In this document: piece by piece, positions 1 through 6,147 of the stretch
How the letters are laid out: each line of letters starts with the position of its first letter
Numbering within the stretch: the stretch's first letter is position 1
NCBI GenBank assembly: GCA_903871975.1
Contig: CAIQIY010000687.1
Location: forward strand, 1 to 9,714
Length of the DNA stretch: 9,714 nucleotides
Direction of reading: 5' to 3'
DNA from: an uncultured Chloroflexota bacterium
GTDB taxonomy: Bacteria; Chloroflexota; Chloroflexia; Chloroflexales; Roseiflexaceae
Translations under genes and position numbers: made by a program
The notes under the pieces: generated by a model
Told to the model about the DNA's origin: nothing
The model's input: only the letters and a program-made list of their open reading frames with translations
The model's database searches: none

Positions 1-80
1 CCACTCGCCCGCCCGGCGCACCGACCGCCACTCGCCCGCCCGGCGCACCGACCGCCACTCGCCCGCCCGGCGCACCGACT
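1..80. repeat. 27-bp tandem repeat, three copies, cut by the window edge
   Basis: Three head-to-tail copies of a GC-rich 27-bp unit lie at 1-27, 28-54 and 55-80. The first two are identical; the third departs only at its last bases. The array probably continues to the left. It lies downstream of the radC stop and has no obvious coding content. It could be a minisatellite or part of a repetitive protein gene outside the window; the sequence shown does not decide. Confidence 0.9.
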
Positions 81-369
81 GTCACGCCTGCGGTTCCGGG
101 GCTTGTGCCGGTGCATCGGCTCGGGATTCCGTTCCTCCAGGGCGCGACGCGGGATCAGCGTGCCACAATCGGGATGGGGTGGCACGACGCGTGATGGTGT
201 GAGGGCATACCGGCAGCGGGGTGGACGCACCGGGGCATGTCATGAACGGTGGCGTGGTATCGGCCGGGGCCGTACGCTGGCACTGCTCATCGTATTGGAG
301 CGGTGTATCACCGGGCCACAGGCCGACGAGCATGTCGACCGGTGACCCGGAGGTGACCGCGGCGATGGG
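81..369. other. Stretch downstream of radC with no supported gene
   Basis: About 290 bp between the tandem repeat and the radC stop. Short frames are open on both strands, but none has a convincing ribosome binding site, family resemblance or conserved motif. The longest minus-strand frame (333 down to 82) encodes a low-complexity Pro/Thr/Arg-rich peptide. I see no clear intrinsic terminator (GC stem plus T-run) after radC. Confidence 0.5.
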
Positions 370-431
370 CTACCAGCGCCCGATGCCGCGTTCGCGCAAG
401 CTCACATAGCGATTCGCTCCGATCACAAGGT
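370..431 (-). CDS. radC: radC exon 4 (end of residue 212 to stop)
   Basis: Exon 4 has 62 nt. It completes His212 and then encodes LVIGANRYVSLRERGIGRW and a TAG stop at 372-370. This is the standard RadC C-terminus. It has no start codon or ribosome binding site of its own in frame, so it is expressed only if intron C is removed. Confidence 0.95.
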
Positions 432-3400
432 GTCGAGTCGGCACCGAGCGCGGTACGCATCGCGACGCGCCCGTCTCTCCATGCCGCTCACCGAACCGGA
501 CGTGCGCCTTTCGGCGCATCCGGCTCTCCGGCCCTACGGTGGTTGTCCGGCGCTGTGGTGTCGTCGATCCCCCAATCATCCAGCGGCGCATTCAGACGCC
601 CCGATCCCGGTACCGGGCCACGCGACCGACGTGGTCGCCACCCGCGCCGATCACCGCCGATGGCCTGGCCAGTGGGCCGGCGATCATGGGCGGTCGTGCG
701 TCCGGCGCCTCGGCCAGCCGGCGGGCAGCCGTGCGATGCGTGCAGCGATGTTTGCTGGCCAGCCAGCGTCGCAGGCGAAGCCTGATGTACTGCTCACGGC
801 GGCGGACGATCGCCCGCGGTGTCATGGTACCGCGGCGCCGTTCTGCAGCGGCTACGCACTGCATCAGTGCGCGCTGCGTGGCCGCGAAGCCGCGCCCGGT
901 CGTGCTGCGTCCGGTCAGTGCCTTGAGCCGTCGACGCAGCTGCCGTTCGCTCGGATGCCCCCACGACCATGCCGCGCCCGCTGGCTCGAAGCCGTGGACG
1001 CCGGCGGGCGCGCGTCTGATGCGGCATGCATCGTCGGGCAGCATCAGCCCGACGCGCCGCGCACAGAACGTCTGCACCCGTCGAGACTGTTCCATTGCTT
1101 CGACATGCGTGCCCGACCATGGCATCACGAGCGTGCTGTCGCGAGAGCGCGGGTGCCCAGCGCCACCGTGTAGCCCCGTCGACCACCAGGCGTCGATGGT
1201 GCGGAGATACAGCTGCCACACCAGTGCAGCGAGCCCTTCGCTTGGCACGGCTGCCTGCCGTGTGCGCGGGTGGTCGGCGCACAGTGCCTGCCAGACCGCC
1301 GCGATGAACCGGGCATCGGCGACGCATTGCCGCAGCAGCCGCAGGGCCGCGCGCGGTCGCAGCATGCCACGGCATGCCGCGAGGTCGACACTGACGACCC
1401 ATCGCGCTCCGTGCGCCGATTGCCAGGCTCCGGCGCCAGCCCACTCACTGTCGATGGCGGGGGGGCTGGCGTACGCAGCCGACGTGTGATCATCGCCGAG
1501 GATGATCGGCTCGAGCACCAGCTGCAGCATCAGCTGCTGGCGCCGTTGCACCAGAGGCACACCCCCGGATCGGTACCGATGATGGCCATCCGGCACAGGC
1601 ATGCACTGCTGTGCCAGCCGCTCCTCGGCGAACTGCACGAGTGGCGGCCAGGTCAACAGATCCGCGAGGTGTGAGAAACGGTGAGAGGGATCAGCGACCG
1701 CACGTCGCGCCAGCCGCTGTCGCAGGTTGGAGACCTGCATCCGACACAATTCCGTCGGCATCATCATTCGAGCCTCCACATGAACGACATCGGCCGTAGA
1801 ACCTGCCGCCCTTCGCCATGTACCGGGCTTTCCCCGGCGCGGACTACTCCGGCGGCTCCGCCAGTGCGTGGGCATCGAGGCGACATACCCGCCGAGCCCC
1901 CACCGGGGGCAGCCCACACACCTTCCCGTGTTGCGTATGTCACCGTCATCGCATGAAGGAAGACGTGCTCTATCCGCCATACCCTGCGCCAGCAGGGGTG
2001 ACAGCCCCGATCCGATGTTCCTGCCGATCGGACCGTGCCCCTGGATCCACGGGCTACCCCGCAGGCAGGCTGTCGTTCGCCCATCGTGTCCAGCCACACG
2101 GGCGAGGTGATGGAATCCGGCGGTTCAGTCGAGCATTCACATCTGTTCGTCATCATCACACTCAGCCTGGCAGTCGGCGATCGCGCTGGAGAGCGATCGC
2201 CACTACGTGTTCCCAGGGCTTCGGACCATGGGGGGTATTGCACCCATCGCCCGCCTGGTCAGGCTCGGGCCCGGCAGGAGCCCGGCTCGACACCGAGCAT
2301 TGCGACACACACCTGTGGGGGCAGCTCGCGCCACCCCGCCACGGCGCACGATCCAGAACATCAACATCGAGGAGCTTGCCCGCCTCGATGACCTGCGCAG
2401 TCACTGCTGCATCTTCGGGCGATGGCGTCGGATCGCCACTGGGATGGTCGGGTAGGCATGCCCCGTTGCCGGTGCACACCCCCCCAAGAACCGGACGTGA
2501 CCGTTTCCGGTCATCCGGCTCAAGCCTCTCGAACGCCCCACGGTGGAACGCGGCGCATGATCGTGGTGGTTGCCACGGCCACAGCGCCTGTACGATCGTC
2601 CGGTGGTGCCGTCGCATGAATCGGCCAGCCGCCGCGCTGACGCGCCGACCGATGATCACGGGGAGACCGCACCGGCACCGATTGATGCCGCCAGCTGCCC
2701 TGCCCCCCTCCGACGGTGATGCACCGAGCCTCGTACCGAGAGACCAGGTGGAAGTTGGCCCGCTTTCGCGTGGGGTGATGTTGCCGACGGCGCAACCCCT
2801 ATCCCGGCGATTACCGCCAGGCATTCGCTTGCTCCACCATCCGCTACCCGCATCGCGCTCGCCATGCCTCACGGCTGGCACACCCTGTCGGGAGCGATAC
2901 GGGCTTACCGTGTTCATCGCATGCAACCGGATGGGTGAGGTCCGCCCTCTCCGCCGGTGGTGTCGTCGGTCCGTGTCAGGTGCCATAACAGTCCCTGAAC
3001 CCACCACAGCGCCGTCGGCGCAGGCCCTGGTTCGCATCGCGGGCCCAATCATCGTCACGGCGGTTACCAGGCGTTCGCTTGTGCTGACCATACCATCCAC
3101 CCTTGCCCCGCGCCGCCGGATGCGGGCGGCGACACCCCGGCCTCACGGCAGGGGCTGCCAGTCGGTCGACTGCGGGATACGTTGTCGGCGGGCTTCGCCG
3201 CAGTGCGTTACCACACGACGGCGCCACCCCAGGGTACTGCTGACGGAACAGCAGGCTCAATCACCCCTGCGGGCGTCGAGCAATTGCACGCGACGCTTGC
3301 ACGTCGCACGTTATGCACGATGATGATTGCTGCACTATTGAGCCGCAGCGCCTCTTTGAGTCGGGTAGGGAGCCAGCGTCGCCAGTGGCTCCCCCCCTGA

Positions 3401-5978
3401 GAACCGGACGTGACCGTTGCCGGTCATCCGGCTCAGGCCTCGCAAACGCCCCGCTCGGAGACGCGGCGTCGATCGGGAGGGGTGTACCGGCATGCCATGA
3501 CGATACGGTGCATCGTTCGTCGCGGTGCAGTCGGCCTGGCCGCGCGCCACCGGGGTGCACGACGACCGTGGCACGTGCCCGGTAGAGCGTCACGTCGCGG
3601 CCGGCATGGTCGCCATGAAATCCGTGCGTGCCGTCGGCGCGGCGGAAATACCGGGCGAACACCCAGCCACGCGATTTGTTGGGGTGGCGGCGTCGGGCCC
3701 AGCGCCACAGCAGTTGGCTCAGGGCATGATCGATGTCGGCGAATGCCCGCTTGCCGGTGACGTACCGATGCTGCTGCACCCAATCGCGCAGCAGCGGATT
3801 GAGCACCTGCACCAGCCGCCCGGCTGAGCTGCCGCGATTGAGCCGCACCAGCGCACGGACCCGTGTCAGCATCCGATGCATGCTGGTATTGGCCGGGCGC
3901 ACGACGAGCCGGCTGCGCGTGCGTCGAACGTGCAGGCCAAGCACCTCGAATCCTGCGCTGATCGGCCGAATCGTGAGGTTGGCCCGATCAGGTGCGATGC
4001 CGCAGTCGCCCAGCGACTGCCACACCAGTGGCAGCACTGCCGCCTCGAGCGCATGGCGCGAGGTGCTGGCGACGACGAACTGCCCGTGATGCCCGATCAG
4101 CACGTGGTCGGCATGGTGGCCTTCGACCGGAGCCGGCGCCGCATGGCGCAGCTGCCGTGCGATGGTGCCGAGCAGCAGATCGATGAGCAGCGGGGCGATG
4201 ATGCCTGGCATGGCATCGGCGGCAACGCCACGGCTCGGGTTGCCGAGGAGATGCCCCGAGCGGATCCAGGCACGCCGCAGCACCGGGTCCAGCGGTGCAT
4301 GCGCCAGCCATTGCGGGCTGAGGTGCGCCATGCCCGCGCTCAGGTCGCCGACCAGGACCCAGCGCAGCTGTCGATGCGCAGCCAGGTGCGCATGGACGCG
4401 TGCGATCACCGCCGCGCGATCACGCCGGGCGGACGGATCACCGACGACGGGCTCGAGCGCCAGGCGCTGCAACCAGAGCATCGCCCGATCGTGCAGCGTC
4501 GGCACGGCGCGCCGTATCGACGTGCCGTCACGTTGCATCACCGTGATCCGTCGCAGCGGCGCCGGGTGGTAGCCGTGCCGTCGCAGGCGCCGCACCGCCA
4601 GCGCGCGCGCCATCGCCGTCGGCCAGTGCTCCCCATCGACGCCGGCGATCCGCCCATCGGGTGCCTCGGCTGCACGCGCCACGGCCAGCACCCGACCGCT
4701 GAACGAATGGGTCAGCAACCATTGCAATGCCCGAACCTTGCCGGGCCGCCCCTCCCGAGCGGCCTTCACGATACGGGTCTGGAGCCGCCGCACGGCATGA
4801 TCGACGCGCGCCCGATCAACAGGGCGTCGGTCGTGCATCTCGTGGGAGGTGGCACCAGCAGGATGTGCTGCCGTCATCTGCATAACCTCCTGTGACGGGT
4901 TGTCAGACGTTCTCGTGACGCGAGACCTGGCGGACGTCTGCCCGCTTTCGCGTGGGGTGATGTTGCTCGTCGCGCAACCCCTATCCGGGCGATTACTGCC
5001 CGGCATTCGCGTGTTCCGCCATCCTGTCCCCGCAGCACCATCGGGCGCCCTCGCGGTACCCTACCCGCGCGACGCCAGTGGCGCGGGAGTGCTACGGGAT
5101 TGCCGTGTTCAGCCCGAGAACCTGGATGGGTCTGGTCCGCTCGTTCCGCCGGCGGTCTGATGTGTCCACGACCGGGGAAGATCTCGCCCCGGTGCCGACC
5201 GCAATGCCTGTCTGGCGAGGCCGATGCGCATCGCTGGCCTGTGATCGGTGACGACGTGTGTGAGCGTTCGCATGTGCTGACCATTCCCATCCCCCCTTGC
5301 CCCTATCCGCCGGATGCTGACGGAATCAGCCGTGCCTCGCAGCACTGCTGCCGGCCTGTCGGCCGCAGGATACGTTGTCGGCGGGCTCGCCACGCTCTGT
5401 TGCCACAGCGCAGCACCGCCCAGGAGACTGGTGGTGGAACACCAGGCTCGCTCATGGCGAGCATGTTCTCAGGCCGCTTGACACGTCGCACAGATCTCAC
5501 CGATGCGTACGACCGAGCTGTGCAGGCTGCCGACGTAGACTGTCTGGATGCGCAGCACCCGGTTGCGGGTGTCGAGACAGATGGTGCGCAACTGCTCCTG
5601 GTCGAGATGGCTCATCTCGAGCTGTACCAGCTGTGCTGCGTCGGCAGCGCTGCGGATCTGCGGCCGCTCCTGTGCCGCATGCAAGGCCAGGCGCCGGCCG
5701 ATCTCGAGCGCCGCCTTGAGTTGAGCTGCCTTGGCGCTGCCCAGGCCACGCTTGCGGGCGAGCTCGGCGAGGCTGATGCGCTGCAGCCCATCCCAGCTGC
5801 CCACGTCGCGCAGCAGCTGCTGGGCGATGGTGGTGGCGCTGGCGCCGGCGATGCCGACGCGCAACAGAATGGCGATCAGCTCGGCGTCCGACAGCGCCGT
5901 CGCGCCGAGCGCGATCAGACGCTCGCGCGGCCTCTCGTGGTCCGGCAATTCGCGCAAGCGTACCGGGTGTTCCGACAT
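370..5978 (-). CDS. radC: RadC family JAMM/MPN+ protein, split by three group II introns
   Basis: The coding sequence is join(5978..5492, 3359..3310, 2446..2350, 431..370) on the minus strand. It totals 696 nt and 231 residues, the usual RadC length. The N-terminal half carries the helix-hairpin-helix-like region (about residues 60-95, ending GLGSAKAAQLKAALEIGRR). The C-terminal half is the JAB/MPN+ metal-binding domain, with H178, H180, S188 and D191 of the HxHPSGDPTPSPED motif, followed by the family's SLRERGIG ending. RadC proteins (UPF0758) were once called DNA-repair proteins; their biochemical role is unsettled, although the JAMM domain suggests a zinc-dependent hydrolase. Intron A interrupts codon 163 (phase 1), intron B lies between codons 179 and 180 (phase 0) and intron C interrupts codon 212 (phase 1). 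The AUG at 5978 has a strong ribosome binding site. Without splicing, translation stops at 5469 after 169 residues and lacks the whole JAMM motif. Confidence 0.95.
493..526 (-). ncRNA. Group II intron C domain V
   Basis: A 34-nt hairpin, GAGCCGGATGCGCC - GAAA - GGCGCACGTCCGGTTC. The lower stem and AGC triad match A and B, while the upper stem differs by compensated pairs (GCGCC/GGCGC in place of GACCG/CGGTC). This fits a separate but functional intron lineage. Confidence 0.96.
592..1767 (-). CDS. Intron C-encoded maturase/RT-like protein, strongly reduced
   Basis: This 391-residue protein keeps a group II intron RT outline: an N-terminal NLRQRL / HLADLLTW segment (residues 14-40), QLVLEPI (82-88), WVVSVDL (123-129, with the first catalytic Asp, D128), VPSEG in place of the PQGG box (174-178) followed by LYLRTIDAWW, and RSRDSTLV (207-214) where RYADDFVV is expected. 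A basic thumb/X-like tail follows (about 270-340, PSERQLRRR, RLRRWLASKH). Only one Asp of the YADD pair remains and the stretch with the usual PLGIPT block is largely deleted, so RT activity is very unlikely. No endonuclease domain is seen. The start is the first of three consecutive ATGs, five bases after GGAGG; the second ATG is equally plausible. The ORF lies wholly inside intron domain IV and stops 65 nt before domain V. It may be a splicing factor for intron C or a decaying remnant. Confidence 0.72.
   Translation of the reverse strand: MMMPTELCRMQVSNLRQRLARRAVADPSHRFSHLADLLTWPPLVQFAEERLAQQCMPVPDGHHRYRSGGVPLVQRRQQLMLQLVLEPIILGDDHTSAAYASPPAIDSEWAGAGAWQSAHGARWVVSVDLAACRGMLRPRAALRLLRQCVADARFIAAVWQALCADHPRTRQAAVPSEGLAALVWQLYLRTIDAWWSTGLHGGAGHPRSRDSTLVMPWSGTHVEAMEQSRRVQTFCARRVGLMLPDDACRIRRAPAGVHGFEPAGAAWSWGHPSERQLRRRLKALTGRSTTGRGFAATQRALMQCVAAAERRRGTMTPRAIVRRREQYIRLRLRRWLASKHRCTHRTAARRLAEAPDARPPMIAGPLARPSAVIGAGGDHVGRVARYRDRGV
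2041..2047 (-). other. Intron C EBS1
   Basis: GATCCAG is perfectly complementary to CTGGATC, the last seven bases of exon 3. It lies in a ten-base loop closed by a 4-bp GCCC/GGGC stem (2037-2054). Confidence 0.8.
2350..2446 (-). CDS. radC: radC exon 3 (residues 180-211 plus one base)
   Basis: Exon 3 has 97 nt and encodes HPSGDPTPSPED through EAGKLLDVDVLD, the core of the JAMM domain and the helix after it, plus one C. That C joins AC of exon 4 to give His212. Its last seven bases, CTGGATC, match perfectly the EBS1 loop of intron C. Confidence 0.95.
2488..2521 (-). ncRNA. Group II intron B domain V
   Basis: A 34-nt hairpin nearly identical to that of intron A, with GAAA as its tetraloop. The base changes fall at and beside the loop, so the fold is preserved. 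This suggests the ORF-less intron B remains catalytically competent. Confidence 0.96.
2758..2784 (-). repeat. 27-nt block shared by introns A and B (copy in B)
   Basis: Identical to 4940-4966. It lies between domain I and the ORF position, probably in domain II/III, and includes a GCGAAAGC motif on the intron strand. Flanking bases are also similar but diverged. Confidence 0.9.
2984..2989 (-). other. Intron B EBS1
   Basis: GTTATG is perfectly complementary to CATAAC, the last six bases of exon 2. It lies in the loop of a 5-bp hairpin (2976-2998) at the position homologous to EBS1 of intron A. Confidence 0.85.
3048..3055 (-). other. Intron B EBS2
   Basis: ACGATGAT pairs perfectly with ATCATCGT in exon 2, just upstream of IBS1. 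It occupies the position homologous to EBS2 of intron A but has a different sequence. Confidence 0.8.
3261..4877 (-). CDS. Intron A-encoded maturase/RT-like protein with dead RT box
   Basis: The protein resembles group II intron proteins along its length. It has an N-terminal RT0-like region (RLQTRIVKAA, residues 31-40; KVRALQWLLTHSF), then GVDG (79-82), VPTLHDRAM (125-133, from the usual RPLGIPTMKDRAM), LEP (141-143), GDL (177-179), a thumb, and a good maturase X domain (about 358-411: LNPLLRDW, RWARRRHPNKS, W, RY). Key RT positions are gone: YADDFVV is HHGQFVV (263-269), PQGG is not recognisable and the GFRP block is deleted. No HNH endonuclease domain is visible. The chosen ATG (4877) is eight bases after AGGAGG; an ATG two codons earlier lies too close. 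Similarity fades near residue 440, but the frame stays open through domain V, the 3' splice site, all of exon 2 in another frame and 49 nt of intron B. The original stop has therefore probably been lost. It probably helps splicing of introns A and B. Confidence 0.85.
   Translation of the reverse strand: MTAAHPAGATSHEMHDRRPVDRARVDHAVRRLQTRIVKAAREGRPGKVRALQWLLTHSFSGRVLAVARAAEAPDGRIAGVDGEHWPTAMARALAVRRLRRHGYHPAPLRRITVMQRDGTSIRRAVPTLHDRAMLWLQRLALEPVVGDPSARRDRAAVIARVHAHLAAHRQLRWVLVGDLSAGMAHLSPQWLAHAPLDPVLRRAWIRSGHLLGNPSRGVAADAMPGIIAPLLIDLLLGTIARQLRHAAPAPVEGHHADHVLIGHHGQFVVASTSRHALEAAVLPLVWQSLGDCGIAPDRANLTIRPISAGFEVLGLHVRRTRSRLVVRPANTSMHRMLTRVRALVRLNRGSSAGRLVQVLNPLLRDWVQQHRYVTGKRAFADIDHALSQLLWRWARRRHPNKSRGWVFARYFRRADGTHGFHGDHAGRDVTLYRARATVVVHPGGARPGRLHRDERCTVSSWHAGTPLPIDAASPSGAFARPEPDDRQRSRPVLRGGATGDAGSLPDSKRRCGSIVQQSSSCITCDVQASRAIARRPQG
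3310..3359 (-). CDS. radC: radC exon 2, a 50-nt micro-exon (residues 163-179)
   Basis: The exon encodes (F)KEALRLNSAAIIIVHN, which matches the RadC strand leading into the metal-binding motif. It is bounded by the GAC end of intron A and the GTGCG start of intron B. It ends after His-Asn, so the next residues, HPSGD, come only from exon 3. Its last six bases, CATAAC, are the proposed IBS1 of intron B. It is too short for gene finders to call and is visible only because RadC is recognisable on both sides. Confidence 0.93.
3401..3434 (-). ncRNA. Group II intron A domain V
   Basis: A 34-nt hairpin, GAGCCGGATGACCG - GCAA - CGGTCACGTCCGGTTC. It has the AGC catalytic triad near the 5' side, a two-base bulge and a GNRA tetraloop, which together are diagnostic of group II ribozymes. 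Forty bases follow it before the 3' splice site. Confidence 0.96.
4940..4966 (-). repeat. 27-nt block shared by introns A and B (copy in A)
   Basis: Identical to 2758-2784 and in the same orientation. In intron A it lies just upstream of the maturase start. Its strict conservation against diverged flanks suggests selection on intron RNA structure. Confidence 0.9.
5176..5182 (-). other. Intron A EBS1
   Basis: The sequence AGATCTT lies in the nine-base loop of a perfect 7-bp hairpin (5169-5191). It pairs with the last seven bases of exon 1 (GAGATCT) by six Watson-Crick pairs and one G-U pair. Confidence 0.85.
5244..5251 (-). other. Intron A EBS2
   Basis: TCACCGAT is perfectly complementary to ATCGGTGA in exon 1, the eight bases just upstream of IBS1. 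It lies about 60 nt 5' of EBS1, the same spacing as in intron B. Confidence 0.8.
5492..5978 (-). CDS. radC: radC exon 1 (residues 1-162 plus one base)
   Basis: Exon 1 has 487 nt: 162 codons, from MSEHPVRLRELP to VVRIGEI, plus a T. That T joins the TC of exon 2 to form Phe163, the Phe expected in the RadC 'GEIF(K/R)EA' stretch. The last bases (ATCGGTGA then GATCT) are the proposed IBS2 and IBS1 of intron A. The open frame continues seven codons into the intron and stops at 5469. Confidence 0.95.
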
Positions 5979-5981
5979 GGG

Positions 5982-5989
5982 CTCCTCCT
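5982..5989 (-). promoter_or_regulatory. radC ribosome binding site
   Basis: AGGAGGAG with its AGGAGG core five bases before the ATG at 5978. It fixes the radC start. Farther upstream, 6010-6020 is a perfect 5-bp inverted repeat (CACGA-C-TCGTG) of unknown role. No convincing radC promoter is visible. Confidence 0.85.
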
Positions 5990-6062
5990 GCGTCGTACAC
6001 GAGCAACTCCACGACTCGTGACATCTGCATTACCGGCGGAACCGGGCCAGCGTGATGGGTCG

Positions 6063-6092
6063 TTGACGGCCATGTGGTGTCATCGGTATAAT
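6063..6092 (+). promoter_or_regulatory. Sigma-70-type promoter for the rightward operon
   Basis: TTGACG (6063-6068) and a perfect TATAAT (6087-6092) are separated by 18 bp. Transcription would start near 6099, giving a short leader before the metallopeptidase start. In such GC-rich DNA a perfect -10 box with a near-perfect -35 box stands out. Confidence 0.85.
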
Positions 6093-6147
6093 CGGGCGAC
6101 GACGGCGCAGCGCACTTGGCTGCATGCCGCAGTTGCCGGGGGCGCCG

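Larger units (their letters stand above)
432..2349 (-). mobile_element. Group II intron C in radC, a separate lineage
   Basis: The intron is 1918 nt. It begins GTGCGCCGTG at 2349 and ends CGACTCGAC at 432, with an A at -7 (438). Domain V is at 526-493. The EBS1 loop (2047-2041) pairs perfectly with the last seven bases of exon 3. Beyond the conserved ends and domain V I see no close similarity to A or B, and the encoded protein (1767 to 592) is a different branch of the family. An upstream EBS2 partner is not obvious; the only good match (2020-2014) lies on the wrong side of EBS1. The insertion splits RadC codon 212, near the C-terminus. Confidence 0.92.
2447..3309 (-). mobile_element. Group II intron B in radC, ORF-less relative of intron A
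   Basis: The intron is 863 nt. It begins GTGCGACGTG at 3309 and ends CTACCCGAC at 2447, the same ends as intron A. Homology to A covers the 5' part (3309 to about 2740), including a 27-nt identical block, and the 3' part around domain V (2521-2488). Where A carries its ORF, B has only about 200 nt with no recognisable protein. Domain VI is a 7-bp hairpin (2480-2474 with 2461-2455, including G-U pairs), with a likely branch A at 2453. EBS1 and EBS2 differ from those of A and match the end of exon 2. It lies between the two histidines of the RadC JAMM motif. Splicing presumably needs help in trans, most likely from IEP-A. Confidence 0.93.
3360..5491 (-). mobile_element. Group II intron A in radC, encoding a maturase-like protein
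   Basis: The intron is 2132 nt. It begins GTGCGACGTG at 5491 and ends CTACCCGAC at 3360. The RNA domains can be followed: the domain I EBS2 (5244-5251) and EBS1 (5176-5182) sites, the ORF in domain IV, domain V (3434-3401), then a domain VI hairpin with an 8-bp stem (3393-3386 with 3375-3368) and a likely branch-point A at 3366, seven bases from the 3' end. Its 5' part (5491 to about 4910) and 3' part align with intron B, so the two are paralogues. The insertion is in RadC codon 163. The encoded protein has lost its RT active site, so new transposition by its own enzyme is unlikely, while splicing must still work for RadC to be made. Confidence 0.95.

Noticed and set aside
1..80. A CRISPR array at the left edge
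   Set aside because: The units abut with no unique spacers, so this is a simple tandem repeat.
370..591. A 73-codon minus-strand frame ending SLRERGIGRW
   Set aside because: It is not a separate small gene. The last 19 codons are radC exon 4, and the rest translates intron C domains V and VI.
2014..2020. GAACATC complementary to GATGTTC in exon 3, as EBS2 of intron C
   Set aside because: It lies 3' of EBS1 in the intron, the wrong order for group II domain I. It is kept only as a coincidence.
2162..3100. A 312-codon minus-strand frame containing HPSGDPTPSPED
   Set aside because: It is a chance fusion of intron B domains I-VI with exon 3 and the start of intron C. Only the exon 3 part is real RadC.
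1818..3323. A 501-codon open frame on the plus strand
   Set aside because: It is antisense to radC exon 3, intron B and parts of intron C, has no family signature and reads as Arg/Pro/His-rich shadow. Long frames are cheap in DNA with so few stop codons.
370..5978. radC as a pseudogene broken by insertions
   Set aside because: All three junctions restore phase exactly, no residue of the family is missing, and the intron ends, domain V and EBS pairs are intact. Decay would have left at least one of these damaged.
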